From Sphingobacteriales bacterium (lineage in GTDB: Bacteria > Bacteroidota > Bacteroidia > Chitinophagales > Chitinophagaceae): 64,000 nucleotides of DNA. The notes beneath the pieces were generated by a model that was given only the letters and a program-made list of their open reading frames with translations, was not told the origin of the DNA and did not search any database. The stretch lies in contig JADJGB010000008.1 in the NCBI GenBank assembly GCA_016708305.1, positions 744,001-808,000 on the forward strand, written 5' to 3'. The stretch's first letter is position 1. Each line of letters starts with the position of its first letter. The position numbers and the translations under genes were made by a program. Of the stretch, positions 56,993 through 64,000 are shown in pieces.

Positions 56993-58069
56993 TTATTTTC
57001 TTTTTTTACATTTCAGCAATGTATGGCTCAATCCGATACCATCTATTTGTTCCACAATATCATATCCCGCCTTGTCAATACATTTTTTAAATACCCTGCT
57101 GTCGTACATCTGACTGTTTCCATTGGCGATTGCTGTAAAATATAAAGAAAGTTGCTGGATGCAAAAAGCCGAAGTTTCAAATCGCTGGGTATCCCAAAAA
57201 GCTTCTAAAATCAATATCAAACCATCCTCATCTATGGATTGTTTACACCTTTCAAGGATGGATACAATTTCATCTTCTGAAAAGCAGTCCAAAAACTGGC
57301 TCATCCATATAGCATCAAAACCGGTGGGGAAGGGAGTGCCGTGATCCAAAATATTACAGGGATAAAAAGATACTTTATCACTCAATCCTAATTCTTTGAT
57401 TCTTTTTTCTGCCATTTCGGTTTGACCGGGCAAGTCCATAATGGTAACATGAATGTTTTCTCCATGGGTTGCAGATGCCGTTGCCCATTTACCGGTATTG
57501 CCGCCAATATCAAGCAGTTTGGAAATATTTTCGCTGTAAATCTGTTTTATTACCTCAGGAAATGCAATATCGCTGAAGAAATGGTCGTATCCAAACCAGC
57601 TTTTTTGCAATTGGGCCGGCAGGTCTTTCAGTCCATGATAAATGGTTGGCCAGTTGCCTAATTCTTTCAACCCTGCCGGCTTTCCGGTTTCAATGGCTTC
57701 TTCTAAGTGAAACATGGCTTTGTAGCAAATATCGTGTACAAAGTTCATGTTGGTTTTAGTGAGTGGGTCGTGCAATATAAAATATCCTGTTTTGGTAATG
57801 GCAAATTTCTCATCTTGGGTATATTTTACTAAGTGCATACCCAGGCCTGCTTCCAGCAGCACTCTTACGCCATATTCTGATAATTTTACCTTTTCTACTA
57901 CTTCTTTTAAATCAAGCCCTTCTGATTTTGCATCTTCCAGAACCTGCAGGATTCCTTTATCTCTTAATATTCTGGCCACCTGAAAAAGAATGGGGCCGTG
58001 GGCAATAATCTGAGCTGTATGTTTGGCTTCTATGGCAGATGTCTGGTCTTTTTTGTAAAAATCTATCAT
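56993..58069 (-). CDS. SAM-dependent O-methyltransferase (ASMT-like)
   Basis: This 358-residue methyltransferase has an N-terminal winged-helix dimerisation domain (ILRDKGILQVLEDAKSEGLDLKEVVEKVKLSEYGVRVLLEAG) and a C-terminal SAM domain with LLDIGGNTGKWATASATHG near residue 175, VTIMDLPGQTEMAEKRI, and DAIWMSQFLDCFSEDE. This layout is that of acetylserotonin/hydroxyindole-type O-methyltransferases. In flexirubin-type clusters methylation of the aromatic head group is usual, which would be a fitting substrate here. The frame is intact. Confidence 0.88.
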   Translation of the reverse strand: MIDFYKKDQTSAIEAKHTAQIIAHGPILFQVARILRDKGILQVLEDAKSEGLDLKEVVEKVKLSEYGVRVLLEAGLGMHLVKYTQDEKFAITKTGYFILHDPLTKTNMNFVHDICYKAMFHLEEAIETGKPAGLKELGNWPTIYHGLKDLPAQLQKSWFGYDHFFSDIAFPEVIKQIYSENISKLLDIGGNTGKWATASATHGENIHVTIMDLPGQTEMAEKRIKELGLSDKVSFYPCNILDHGTPFPTGFDAIWMSQFLDCFSEDEIVSILERCKQSIDEDGLILILEAFWDTQRFETSAFCIQQLSLYFTAIANGNSQMYDSRVFKKCIDKAGYDIVEQIDGIGLSHTLLKCKKRK

Positions 58070-58155
58070 GATATTTGGTTATTGTATTGTAAGTTGGTAT
58101 GAAAAATTTTATAAAGTAATCACGTTTATTTTTTGAGCATCAAAATTAACAGTTA

Positions 58156-59280
58156 TTAATTCTTTTTCACAATAATAGCAGCATTGCACCCGCCAAAGCC
58201 GGATGCTGTTTTCAAAAATACGTTCAATTCTTTTTCAATAACAGAACTGCATACATTTACGGGTTGTGCCGTGCCGGGAGTTTCGAAACCCAATGTGGGA
58301 ATTATTTTTCCCTGCATCAATGACTCAATACTGATTACGGTTTCCAAAAGCCCCGCAGCGCCCAGTGTGTGACCGTTATAACCTTTCAGGCTGTTTAAAG
58401 GAATTTGCTGCAAACCGGCCAGTGTAATGGCTTTGCTTTCCATATCATCATTATACAGGGTGGCAGTGCCATGGGCAGATATAAAATCTATTTTTCCATT
58501 GTCAATTTGTGCCTCTTTGATGGCGGTATCAATTGCCTGAAACAGTTCCTCGCCGGTTCTTGATGGTCCCGAAATATGATTTGCATCATTGCTTACTGTC
58601 CCTCCCGAAAGAATAATTGCCTCATTATCAGGCTTATGTGCAGATAGTAGTACGGTAGCTGCGGCTTCGCCCAAATTGATTCATTTTCTGTTGGCATCAA
58701 AAGGTTTACACGGTTCATCACTCACTGCCTGAAAAGCCTGAAAGCCTGATAAAATAAATTTTGTAATCACATCTGCACCCGAAACAATGATCGTATCCAT
58801 TTTACCTGAAGCTATCAACCGCCCGGCGGTAATCAAAGCCACCAGACCCGAAATGCACGCATTTGAAAATATAATTGATTTGGAAGAAAACCCAAAATGA
58901 TCAGAAAACTTTTTCGCAGATGAATGAAGACTGATGCGTTTAACCAGTTCGGGCGTTAGCCTGTTGGATTCAATCAGGCTGATATTGCCTTTGGTTGAAG
59001 AAATAATCAGACCTGTTTTTTCGGAACTTAAATCTGTTTGAAATTGAGAAAGCGCTTCGCCAATGGATTTGATAATAAGTTGTTCAAATTTTGTAAAATG
59101 CTCATTATCAGCCATTTCTTCGTTTGGAAACAATGAAGCATAAAAGGGTAAATCGCTTTTGGCGCTGTCGTGGTGCATTTTTACTCCGGTCTGACCTTTA
59201 ACCAACTGCAAAAAATTTTCTTTGGTGGTATAACCCAAAGGAGATATGATATTATGTGCTATAACAAAAACCTGCCTCAT
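58156..59280 (-). pseudogene. Beta-ketoacyl synthase with an in-frame TGA
   Basis: This ketosynthase of about 374 codons has the nucleophile Cys in IIFSNACISGLVALITAG near residue 140, His in FISAHGTATLYNDD and His in LKGYNGHTLGAAGLLE, so it is an intact enzyme in sequence. The frame is cut by TGA at 58681-58683, in the motif KPFDANRK-x-INLGEAAA, where relatives carry Gly. A GGA-to-TGA change would explain it. The second half stays in the same frame, so this is a substitution and not a shift. Its fold is distinct from the active KS at 52786, so it may start or finish chains. Confidence 0.82.
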
Positions 59281-59286
59281 TACTGC

Positions 59287-59721
59287 CTAAACCCCCATTT
59301 TTTGTTTCCACTCCTGAAAAAAGGGAGGGTTATTTAGAATTAATGTCTGCTGTTCTCTCTCCAGAAAAACCTGTGTGGTACTCCCTGTAGCCACTATCGA
59401 ACCGTCTTTTGCATTATATAATATATAGGTAAATACCATCTTGGCTGCCTCGCAAGGGAGGTAAGTGGCTTCTACCCTTACGGTATCTCCAAACCGCAAT
59501 GATTTTTTATAGTTACATTCTGCATGAACAATAGGGACAACAATATTCTGCTTGAAAAAATCCAGATAGCCCAATCCGTGAATTTTTCCAAAAGCCTCGC
59601 GGGCATCTTCAAAATAGCGGATGTAATGGCCGTGCCAAACAATTCCTAACGGGTCAGCTTCATTAAAACGTATTAATATTTCTATTTCGTGCTTTAGTTC
59701 TTTACTTATTTCGTGCTCCAC
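59287..59721 (-). CDS. 4HBT-family acyl-CoA/ACP thioesterase
   Basis: This is a 144-residue hot-dog thioesterase of the 4-hydroxybenzoyl-CoA type. The active site segment FNEADPLGIVWHGHYIRYFEDAREAF at about residues 19-44 contains the catalytic Asp of this group. The start overlaps the upstream secreted-protein gene by 16 bases. It would release or proofread acyl groups in the cluster; thioesterases of this type occur in aryl-polyene loci. Confidence 0.9.
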   Translation of the reverse strand: MEHEISKELKHEIEILIRFNEADPLGIVWHGHYIRYFEDAREAFGKIHGLGYLDFFKQNIVVPIVHAECNYKKSLRFGDTVRVEATYLPCEAAKMVFTYILYNAKDGSIVATGSTTQVFLEREQQTLILNNPPFFQEWKQKMGV

Positions 59722-60356
59722 TCTTTATATTTTTTTGAGGCTATCTGGTCAATTACCTTTTTAAAACCTGTAGCCCAGTAGTTTCTGAAACTGAATCCCA
59801 TGCCCACAGCTCCTTCCACACGTTCGGTTAATAATATTTTTTTTGATTTTGTGTCAAACAAAGTTACCCAAACAGATACTGCTTTTTTGGGTTTGCTCAT
59901 AGCGTCCACCACAAAAAGCAACCCTGTACCCGTTTTATTTCCAACATTAAAACCTTTTATAAGTGAAGTGATGTCGGCTTCGGTAAGGTGGTTATAATCT
60001 TCTGAGCTGGAAGAAATAAATTTGCTTTCATTTATCTTTTCATTTCTTTTTGCCACAAAACTCAAGTCGCTATTTATTTCGCTTTTCCTGAAAGCGCCCG
60101 CAATGTCATATTTTTTGGGTTCGTTGACCATTAACTCATTTATTCCTGCAAGTTGTCTTTCAATGATATCCTTTCCATTGGCTTTATCATCGCCAATTAA
60201 TACTGCTTTTGTAAAATCAATGCCAAAATAATAGATGGGGGTTTCCTTATTGTTCAGCACATCACTTAACGACTGAGCGCTTACTGCTATCGAAAACAAA
60301 CTGATACTTACAATAAGCAGACTTTTTAACAACATGTTTTTTTTCATACCATACAT
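59706..60356 (-). CDS. Cluster-associated exported protein of unknown function
   Basis: This 216-residue protein has a clear signal peptide (LLKSLLIVSISLFSIAVSAQ) and so is probably periplasmic. The mature part is charged, with YYFGIDFTKAVLIGDDKANG near residue 42 and a GTGLLFVVDAMSKPKKAVSVWVTLFDTKSKKILLTERVEG core. I do not recognise the family. It is coupled by overlap to the thioesterase and lies 3 bases after the dehydratase gene, so it belongs to the same operon. Confidence 0.65.
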   Translation of the reverse strand: MYGMKKNMLLKSLLIVSISLFSIAVSAQSLSDVLNNKETPIYYFGIDFTKAVLIGDDKANGKDIIERQLAGINELMVNEPKKYDIAGAFRKSEINSDLSFVAKRNEKINESKFISSSSEDYNHLTEADITSLIKGFNVGNKTGTGLLFVVDAMSKPKKAVSVWVTLFDTKSKKILLTERVEGAVGMGFSFRNYWATGFKKVIDQIASKKYKEWSTK

Positions 60357-60359
60357 TTT

Positions 60360-60779
60360 TTATTGTTCAGAAATAAAGATTTTCATTTCACAACCGGCAA
60401 TTTCTTCACCGTTACAGGTTATTTGACCCTGTATGATTGTGGCGTTAAATATCTGATTTTTTATGGTAATGCTGGTAGAAAGCACATCGCTAATTTTAGG
60501 TAGTTTGTCAATTTTCAGGCTTTGCACTGCTCCAATAAATCCGACGGGAACCGGTTTATTATCTTTCAGGCACATAAATCCGTTGTGTGCGGCAGCCGTT
60601 TGAGCAATATTTTCGATAAGAGCCGGTTCCTGAAGCAGGTCGTTTTCTACAAAAATATTGTCTTCGCGTACCGTAAATGTAGTAGTAGCGCCTGCTTCAT
60701 CGCATGCCTCAATCGTATCAACCATCACAAATGGCGGCCGCTGGGGAATAAAAGGCAAAATATCTGTAGCTATACTCAT
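60360..60779 (-). CDS. Dehydratase-type hot-dog protein (second)
   Basis: This is a 139-residue hot-dog protein. Its early ILPFIPQRPPFVMVDTIEACDEAGATTTF and LLQEPALIENIAQTAAAHNGFMCL segments match the FabZ-like dehydratases found in aryl-polyene clusters. The usual HxxxGHF His is not obvious: in this subfamily the His lies elsewhere or is missing. It is the second gene of the operon, 64 bases after the acyltransferase gene. A complex with the other dehydratase (49311-49682) is possible, as ApeI/ApeP-type pairs are known. Confidence 0.8.
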   Translation of the reverse strand: MSIATDILPFIPQRPPFVMVDTIEACDEAGATTTFTVREDNIFVENDLLQEPALIENIAQTAAAHNGFMCLKDNKPVPVGFIGAVQSLKIDKLPKISDVLSTSITIKNQIFNATIIQGQITCNGEEIAGCEMKIFISEQ

Positions 60780-60843
60780 TGCGTGCTAAAGTACAAAAGA
60801 ACTGTGAAGTTTTGTATTTAAAAAATCATTAAACTGTAATTGT

Positions 60844-61728
60844 TTAGCCTTTTGCCCAAAAATTATAATAATTATACCACTGAGCAGGATATCGTTTCAG
60901 TTTTTTAGTCATTTCATGAGCAAAATCAATTAAAATGTCATCAGTTTTGCTTTTTTGAGGTTCATTTCGATAGATTTTGCCTTCAGTAGCAAAAAAATGA
61001 TAGTGGTTGAAGGTTTCTTTTACTGCAAAAACAAAGGAAGTAGGAACATTTAGCTTAGAAGCCAAAACAAACGGCCCCGCAGGAAAAAGCGCTTTTTCTC
61101 CCAAAAACTCAGTTTCCAATGTTTTATTTCCAGTCAGAAATCTATCGGCATGCATACACACAAATTCATTATTATCAAGCGCTTCCATAATTTCATAAAT
61201 ATGCGAAAGGTCTTTTTTGATAACGATAATATGTGCATTACGCTCTCCGGTAACACCTTCCAGATATTGCTTCAGTTGTTGATGCTCACCGTCATACATC
61301 ACAATATTTATTCGGGTGTTGAGCCTTTTAAGCAGGTGTCCCGCAATTTCCCAGTTACCGATGTGAGCGCTCAACAGCAATCCGCCTTTACCATCTGCTA
61401 CCATTTGATGAAGGTGTTCTTCGCCGTCAAAATTGAAGGTAAAACGGTTTTTAATACCGCTCATAAGTACAATCCGGTCTATTAGCGCCTGCCCGAACCA
61501 ATAATAATTGCTGTAAAGCTTTCTAAAAGAAGTAAAAACAGAAAATCCTAACCTTTGTCGGAACAAGCTCAACATACTGCCTGATGACTTCCAACTAAAC
61601 AAAAAGTAATAACCGGCCACAAAAATTAACAAAAAATAGGCCGGCATCACCCCCAAAAGCTGCAAAATCTTAATGAAAATGCCATAACCCAGCTTGTTTC
61701 CCTTCGATTTTCCATCCCAATTTGCCAT
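60844..61728 (-). CDS. LpxL/HtrB-like lysophospholipid acyltransferase
   Basis: This 294-residue inner-membrane-anchored enzyme belongs to the lipid A late-acyltransferase family. An N-terminal membrane segment (FIKILQLLGVMPAYFLLIFVAGYYFLF) is followed by the HX4E motif in LLLSAHIGNWEIAGHLL near residue 123 and by CMHADRFLTGNKTLETEFLG near residue 195. In aryl-polyene clusters such an enzyme adds a fatty acid to the head group so that the product is membrane-anchored. It is the first gene after the operon promoter. Confidence 0.9.
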   Translation of the reverse strand: MANWDGKSKGNKLGYGIFIKILQLLGVMPAYFLLIFVAGYYFLFSWKSSGSMLSLFRQRLGFSVFTSFRKLYSNYYWFGQALIDRIVLMSGIKNRFTFNFDGEEHLHQMVADGKGGLLLSAHIGNWEIAGHLLKRLNTRINIVMYDGEHQQLKQYLEGVTGERNAHIIVIKKDLSHIYEIMEALDNNEFVCMHADRFLTGNKTLETEFLGEKALFPAGPFVLASKLNVPTSFVFAVKETFNHYHFFATEGKIYRNEPQKSKTDDILIDFAHEMTKKLKRYPAQWYNYYNFWAKG

Positions 61729-61762
61729 TATCTCCGCTTCTTTATACTATTTAATATAAGCA

Positions 61763-61770
61763 CAAAGATA
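61763..61770 (-). promoter_or_regulatory. -7 promoter box of the pigment-type operon
   Basis: On the minus strand TATCTTTG matches the consensus and ends 34 bases before the acyltransferase ATG at 61726-61728. It lies between that gene and the insertion sequence, so the element (from 61836) has not separated the operon from its promoter. Confidence 0.55.
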
Positions 61771-61835
61771 AATATATAGCTGCTTTGCACCGGAAAAACG
61801 TTTATTTTTAAAATTCCTTTTTTTCAGATATTTAA

Positions 61836-63425
61836 TCCCTAACTCCGCTAAATTAGGTAGTCTATTTTTAGTTTTTTGAACAGGTCTGCATTTTTGGTTG
61901 TGATTTCAGATAGTTTCCATTGGTTGTTGATGTTAAGTTTATAGATAGATTTGCTGAGTTCAATGATGTCTTTGGGCGAATATTTACTTAGCTTTTTGAT
62001 GTCCTTGAGCCTGATATATAGTTTGTGGTAGGCAATCATAGCGATGAAATTGGCGGTGAGCCATCCCTCAAGCACGTATCGGTTCTGCATGTACATCAAA
62101 TCGGCTTTGAGGAAGTTTTGTAGGCATCGAAAATGGTTTCTATCTCGTTTCGCTGCTTGTATGCCTGATAGATTTCTTCGGGGTTTTTTTCTGATTTTAT
62201 GTCATAAGTAAAAGTCAGCGTGCCGAAGACGTTAAGTTTTTGGGTGAATTTCTCTTTGGTATATATTTCGGAAGTGAAGTGATGCGTTCGACATAATCAG
62301 CTTCTTCTTTGCCCGAAGCCTTCATCTAAAAAGGTAATAAAGCAGTCCTCTTCAATTTTGTATGTGTAATACCAGATAATGCGTTTTCTGATAAAGAAAA
62401 TACAACAGTTTGCTCTTGAAATTTGCTTCCTGCAATGGCTTATTGTCTATGAGCTTATTGCTTCTTTGCAGTGGAATGATGTATTGCAGGTTTTGGGCTT
62501 TCATCATGGCTGTATTTTCCTTGCTGTAAAACCCTTTGTCGGCAATGTAAATCACGTTTTGTATGTTCATTTCCTCCACGCACAATGCCATGGATTTGAG
62601 GTCGGTGATGTTGCCGTTTATCAGGCGGTAATAAACGGGCTGTTGTGTCTGTGCGGAAAACAAGTACATCAGCCTTACCTGCTTTTCAAAATCGAAATCG
62701 GGATTGTAGCCTTTGGCATTAACGGTAAGCATCTCCGACTTGCTGAAAACATGCGTGGAATCCATCATTACAAATTCCGCAGTTGAGCCGTTACCCGTTT
62801 TATTCAACAAAGACTTCATCCAGTCAACAACGGCAGTGCGGTGTTCGCCTACCGATTTGAGCGTGTCACAAATCAACTTCTCGTCAATCGTTTTTTTGCC
62901 GAAAACCTGTGAGCAAAAATTGTGGTCATAATAGTATGGAGCGCGTTTGCTGGGCGTATTGTAAGCCCAACGGACCATGGCAAAGGCAAGAACAAGTTCG
63001 CATACATCTTTGGAAAATAGTTTTCCATAAGTTCCATTTCATCCTTTACCAAAGAGGAAAACAAAAAAACAATCCATAGTTTTAATATCAATAGGGTTGC
63101 TCTCTGCCATTTTACGAAGATTGTCTTTATCGGAAGGTACAAAACCATCCTGTTCGGTAATCTTACCGAGCAACACGCCTGTAATCTTATCTGTGCGTTT
63201 TTTTTCCGCATTATACTTATACTCCACGGCATACTTATAGTAGCCGCCTTTGATGAGTTTAATTTCAGTTTTCGGCTCTTTGAAATTCAGAATCCATTTT
63301 GGTAAAGTCATAAACAACCTAATTAGGTAGCTCAAAGTTAACACCATTTTCCGCACAAACCAAAGAAAATCAGTAAACTTTTTTTAAAACTCGGTATAAA
63401 AGGGGTAAAAATGCGGAGTTAGGGC
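61836..63425 (-). mobile_element. IS4/IS1634-type insertion sequence, broken
   Basis: The ends carry a 12-base inverted repeat: CCCTAACTCCGC at 61837-61848 and its complement GCGGAGTTAGGG at 63413-63424. TTAA lies just outside each end (61832-61835 and 63426-63429), a possible target duplication. The length is about 1.6 kb. A single frameshifted transposase gene fills the inside on the minus strand. Element type follows from the transposase. Confidence 0.78.
61848..63311 (-). pseudogene. IS4-superfamily (IS1634-like) transposase, frameshifted
   Basis: The pieces together encode a DDE transposase of about 485 residues. The start is at 63309-63311 (MTLPKWILNFKEPKTEIKLIKGGYYKYAVEYKYNAEKKRTDKITGVLLGK). 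The middle has MVRWAYNTPSKRAPYYYDHNF and VMMDSTHVFSK, a catalytic Asp region, then NVIYIADKGFYSKENTAMM, the second Asp region, and the end has MQNRYVLEGWLTANFIAMIAYHKLY with the conserved Glu/helix. At least three frame breaks (near 63000-63050, 62340 and 62110) interrupt it. The stop codon lies within the left inverted repeat region. It is probably inactive unless the breaks are sequence errors. Confidence 0.8.
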
Positions 63426-63568
63426 TTAATAATGTAACAGACAACTGATATGTTAAAAAGATATGCAAAAAATTAACAATTCAATCATTTGCTCTCAATA
63501 ATAGAACAAAAGCGGCAGGAAGCATCAACCTTTTTTTCATCGGGTTTTATTGAACGGCTACTTACATT

Positions 63569-63576
63569 TATATTTG
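63569..63576 (+). promoter_or_regulatory. -7 promoter box for the antiterminator gene
   Basis: TATATTTG matches TAnnTTTG and lies 115 bases before the start of the antiterminator gene. The long leader is typical for UpxY-type genes. No well-spaced -33 TTG is obvious; the nearest, at 63550-63552, gives only 16 bases. Confidence 0.4.
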
Positions 63577-63691
63577 CAGATAATTCCATCCGTTGGCATT
63601 GCTATCAGATGAACGATTTGCACTTAGTCCGCTGGTATTTTTTTCAAAACGCATGTGGCTGAGGTGGCGAAGCATTAGAAAAACCTGAACA

Positions 63692-64000
63692 ATGAAAAAC
63701 TGGTACGTAGGGTATAGAAAACCCCGCTGGGAAAAAAAAGTGCACCGGCTTTTTGAGGAGCAGGGTATCACTTCCTACTGTCCGCTCAATAAAGTTCACC
63801 GTAGGTGGAGCGACCGGATGAAGATGGTAGAAGTACCTTTGTTCAGTTCTTATGTATTTGTAAATATTGAGGAAAAAGAAAAGTTAATCGTAAGAGAAAC
63901 GACAGGTGTCATCAATTTTATTTATCAGGAAGGAAAACCCGCTGTTGTAAAAGAGAGTGATATTGACCGGATAAAAAAATTTCTAAGTGAGTTTGAAGAT
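63692..64000 (+). CDS. UpxY/NusG-like transcription antiterminator, 3' end cut by the window
   Basis: Over 100 residues are visible before the window ends. The N-terminus NWYVGYRKPRWEKKVHRLFEEQGITSYCPLNKVHRRWSDRMKMVEVPLFSSYVFVNI is the NGN domain of specialised NusG paralogues (UpxY/RfaH-type), with SSYVFV as the conserved core strand and TGVINFIYQEGKPAVV following. In Bacteroidota these genes open capsule and exopolysaccharide loci and let RNA polymerase pass early termination sites. The start is the ATG at 63692-63694. The operon it would serve lies beyond the window. Confidence 0.9.
   Translation, partial: MKNWYVGYRKPRWEKKVHRLFEEQGITSYCPLNKVHRRWSDRMKMVEVPLFSSYVFVNIEEKEKLIVRETTGVINFIYQEGKPAVVKESDIDRIKKFLSEFED

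Noticed and set aside
11987..58683. Reassigned genetic code in which TGA is read as an amino acid
   Set aside because: The two in-frame TGA codons fall at Trp and Gly positions, while many genes in the window end at TGA with normal lengths (for example kinase and sulfatase neighbours), so isolated changes are more likely.
54276..61728. DarA/DarB, ammonia lyase or MMPL exporter hidden in the pigment block
   Set aside because: All sizeable frames in the block are accounted for by other families, and none shows motifs of those enzymes.

Overview
The window reads as a chromosomal segment of a Bacteroidota bacterium, most likely of the Chitinophagaceae/Sphingobacteriia side of the phylum. The evidence is repeated TAnnTTTG promoter boxes just upstream of genes, near-leaderless starts with little Shine-Dalgarno signal, and lineage-typical genes: gldC, DUF4290, DUF5522, DUF3078, a long-form IspG, PadR plus PspC pairs, and a UpxY/NusG-like antiterminator. 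The family-level placement is inference.

Layout from left to right. 1-4400: a QueD-like gene divergent from a 2-keto-3-deoxygluconate operon (kdgK, a YhcH-family protein, eda, a hexuronate MFS transporter) that ends in a clear terminator. 4400-8000: a U32 peptidase-family gene overlapping a small ferredoxin gene, then a non-conserved stretch in which one intact tRNA-Asn and two damaged tRNA-Asn-like relics bracket or border a higBA toxin-antitoxin pair. 8100-19950: two rhomboid genes (one without its catalytic Ser), a lipoprotein, MarR, a family-10-like glycoside hydrolase with an internal stop, PadR-PspC, a KamA-like radical SAM gene, gdhA and lysS. 20000-28550: a decayed GH2 beta-galactosidase, a palindromic repeat array, gltX, a DUF3078 gene, trmB-DUF5522-alkyltransferase-like genes, and a small basic protein followed by a BtuB-like TonB receptor. 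28560-36000: DUF4290, a glycosyltransferase, gldC, yqeY, cvpA, an alpha/beta hydrolase, a CBS protein, a BamA-like barrel and nadK. 36000-49300: two sulfatases around a damaged rnhB and a lipid kinase, then a YhhN protein, ispG, recQ, copA, tsaE and ald. 49311-61770: one long minus-strand biosynthetic block resembling aryl-polyene/flexirubin-type pigment clusters. It has ketosynthases, a chain-length-factor-like partner, an ACP, two hot-dog dehydratases, a thioesterase, an O-methyltransferase, a flavin-dependent halogenase-like enzyme, a LolA-like carrier, lipoproteins, a NodB deacetylase and an LpxL-like acyltransferase. 61836-63425: a broken IS4/IS1634-type insertion sequence. 63692-end: the start of a UpxY-like antiterminator gene, of the kind that opens exopolysaccharide loci.

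Many genes are interrupted by one-base shifts, mostly in short homopolymers, and these include normally indispensable genes (gltX, ispG). Protein similarity continues in the other frame, so I treat most as probable sequence errors and annotate each as one locus. A few defects look different and may be real: the multiply broken GH2 gene, an internal deletion in rnhB, in-frame TGA codons in two genes, and the tRNA relics.

How the parts may work together: the left operon would import hexuronates and convert KDG to pyruvate and glyceraldehyde-3-phosphate. The trmB, lysS, gltX, tRNA-Asn, tsaE and U32 genes are translation functions. The right half would build and export a membrane-anchored polyene-like lipid. 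The window lacks an ammonia lyase, acyl/aryl ligase, ketoreductase and MMPL exporter for that pathway, so the block is partial as seen here.
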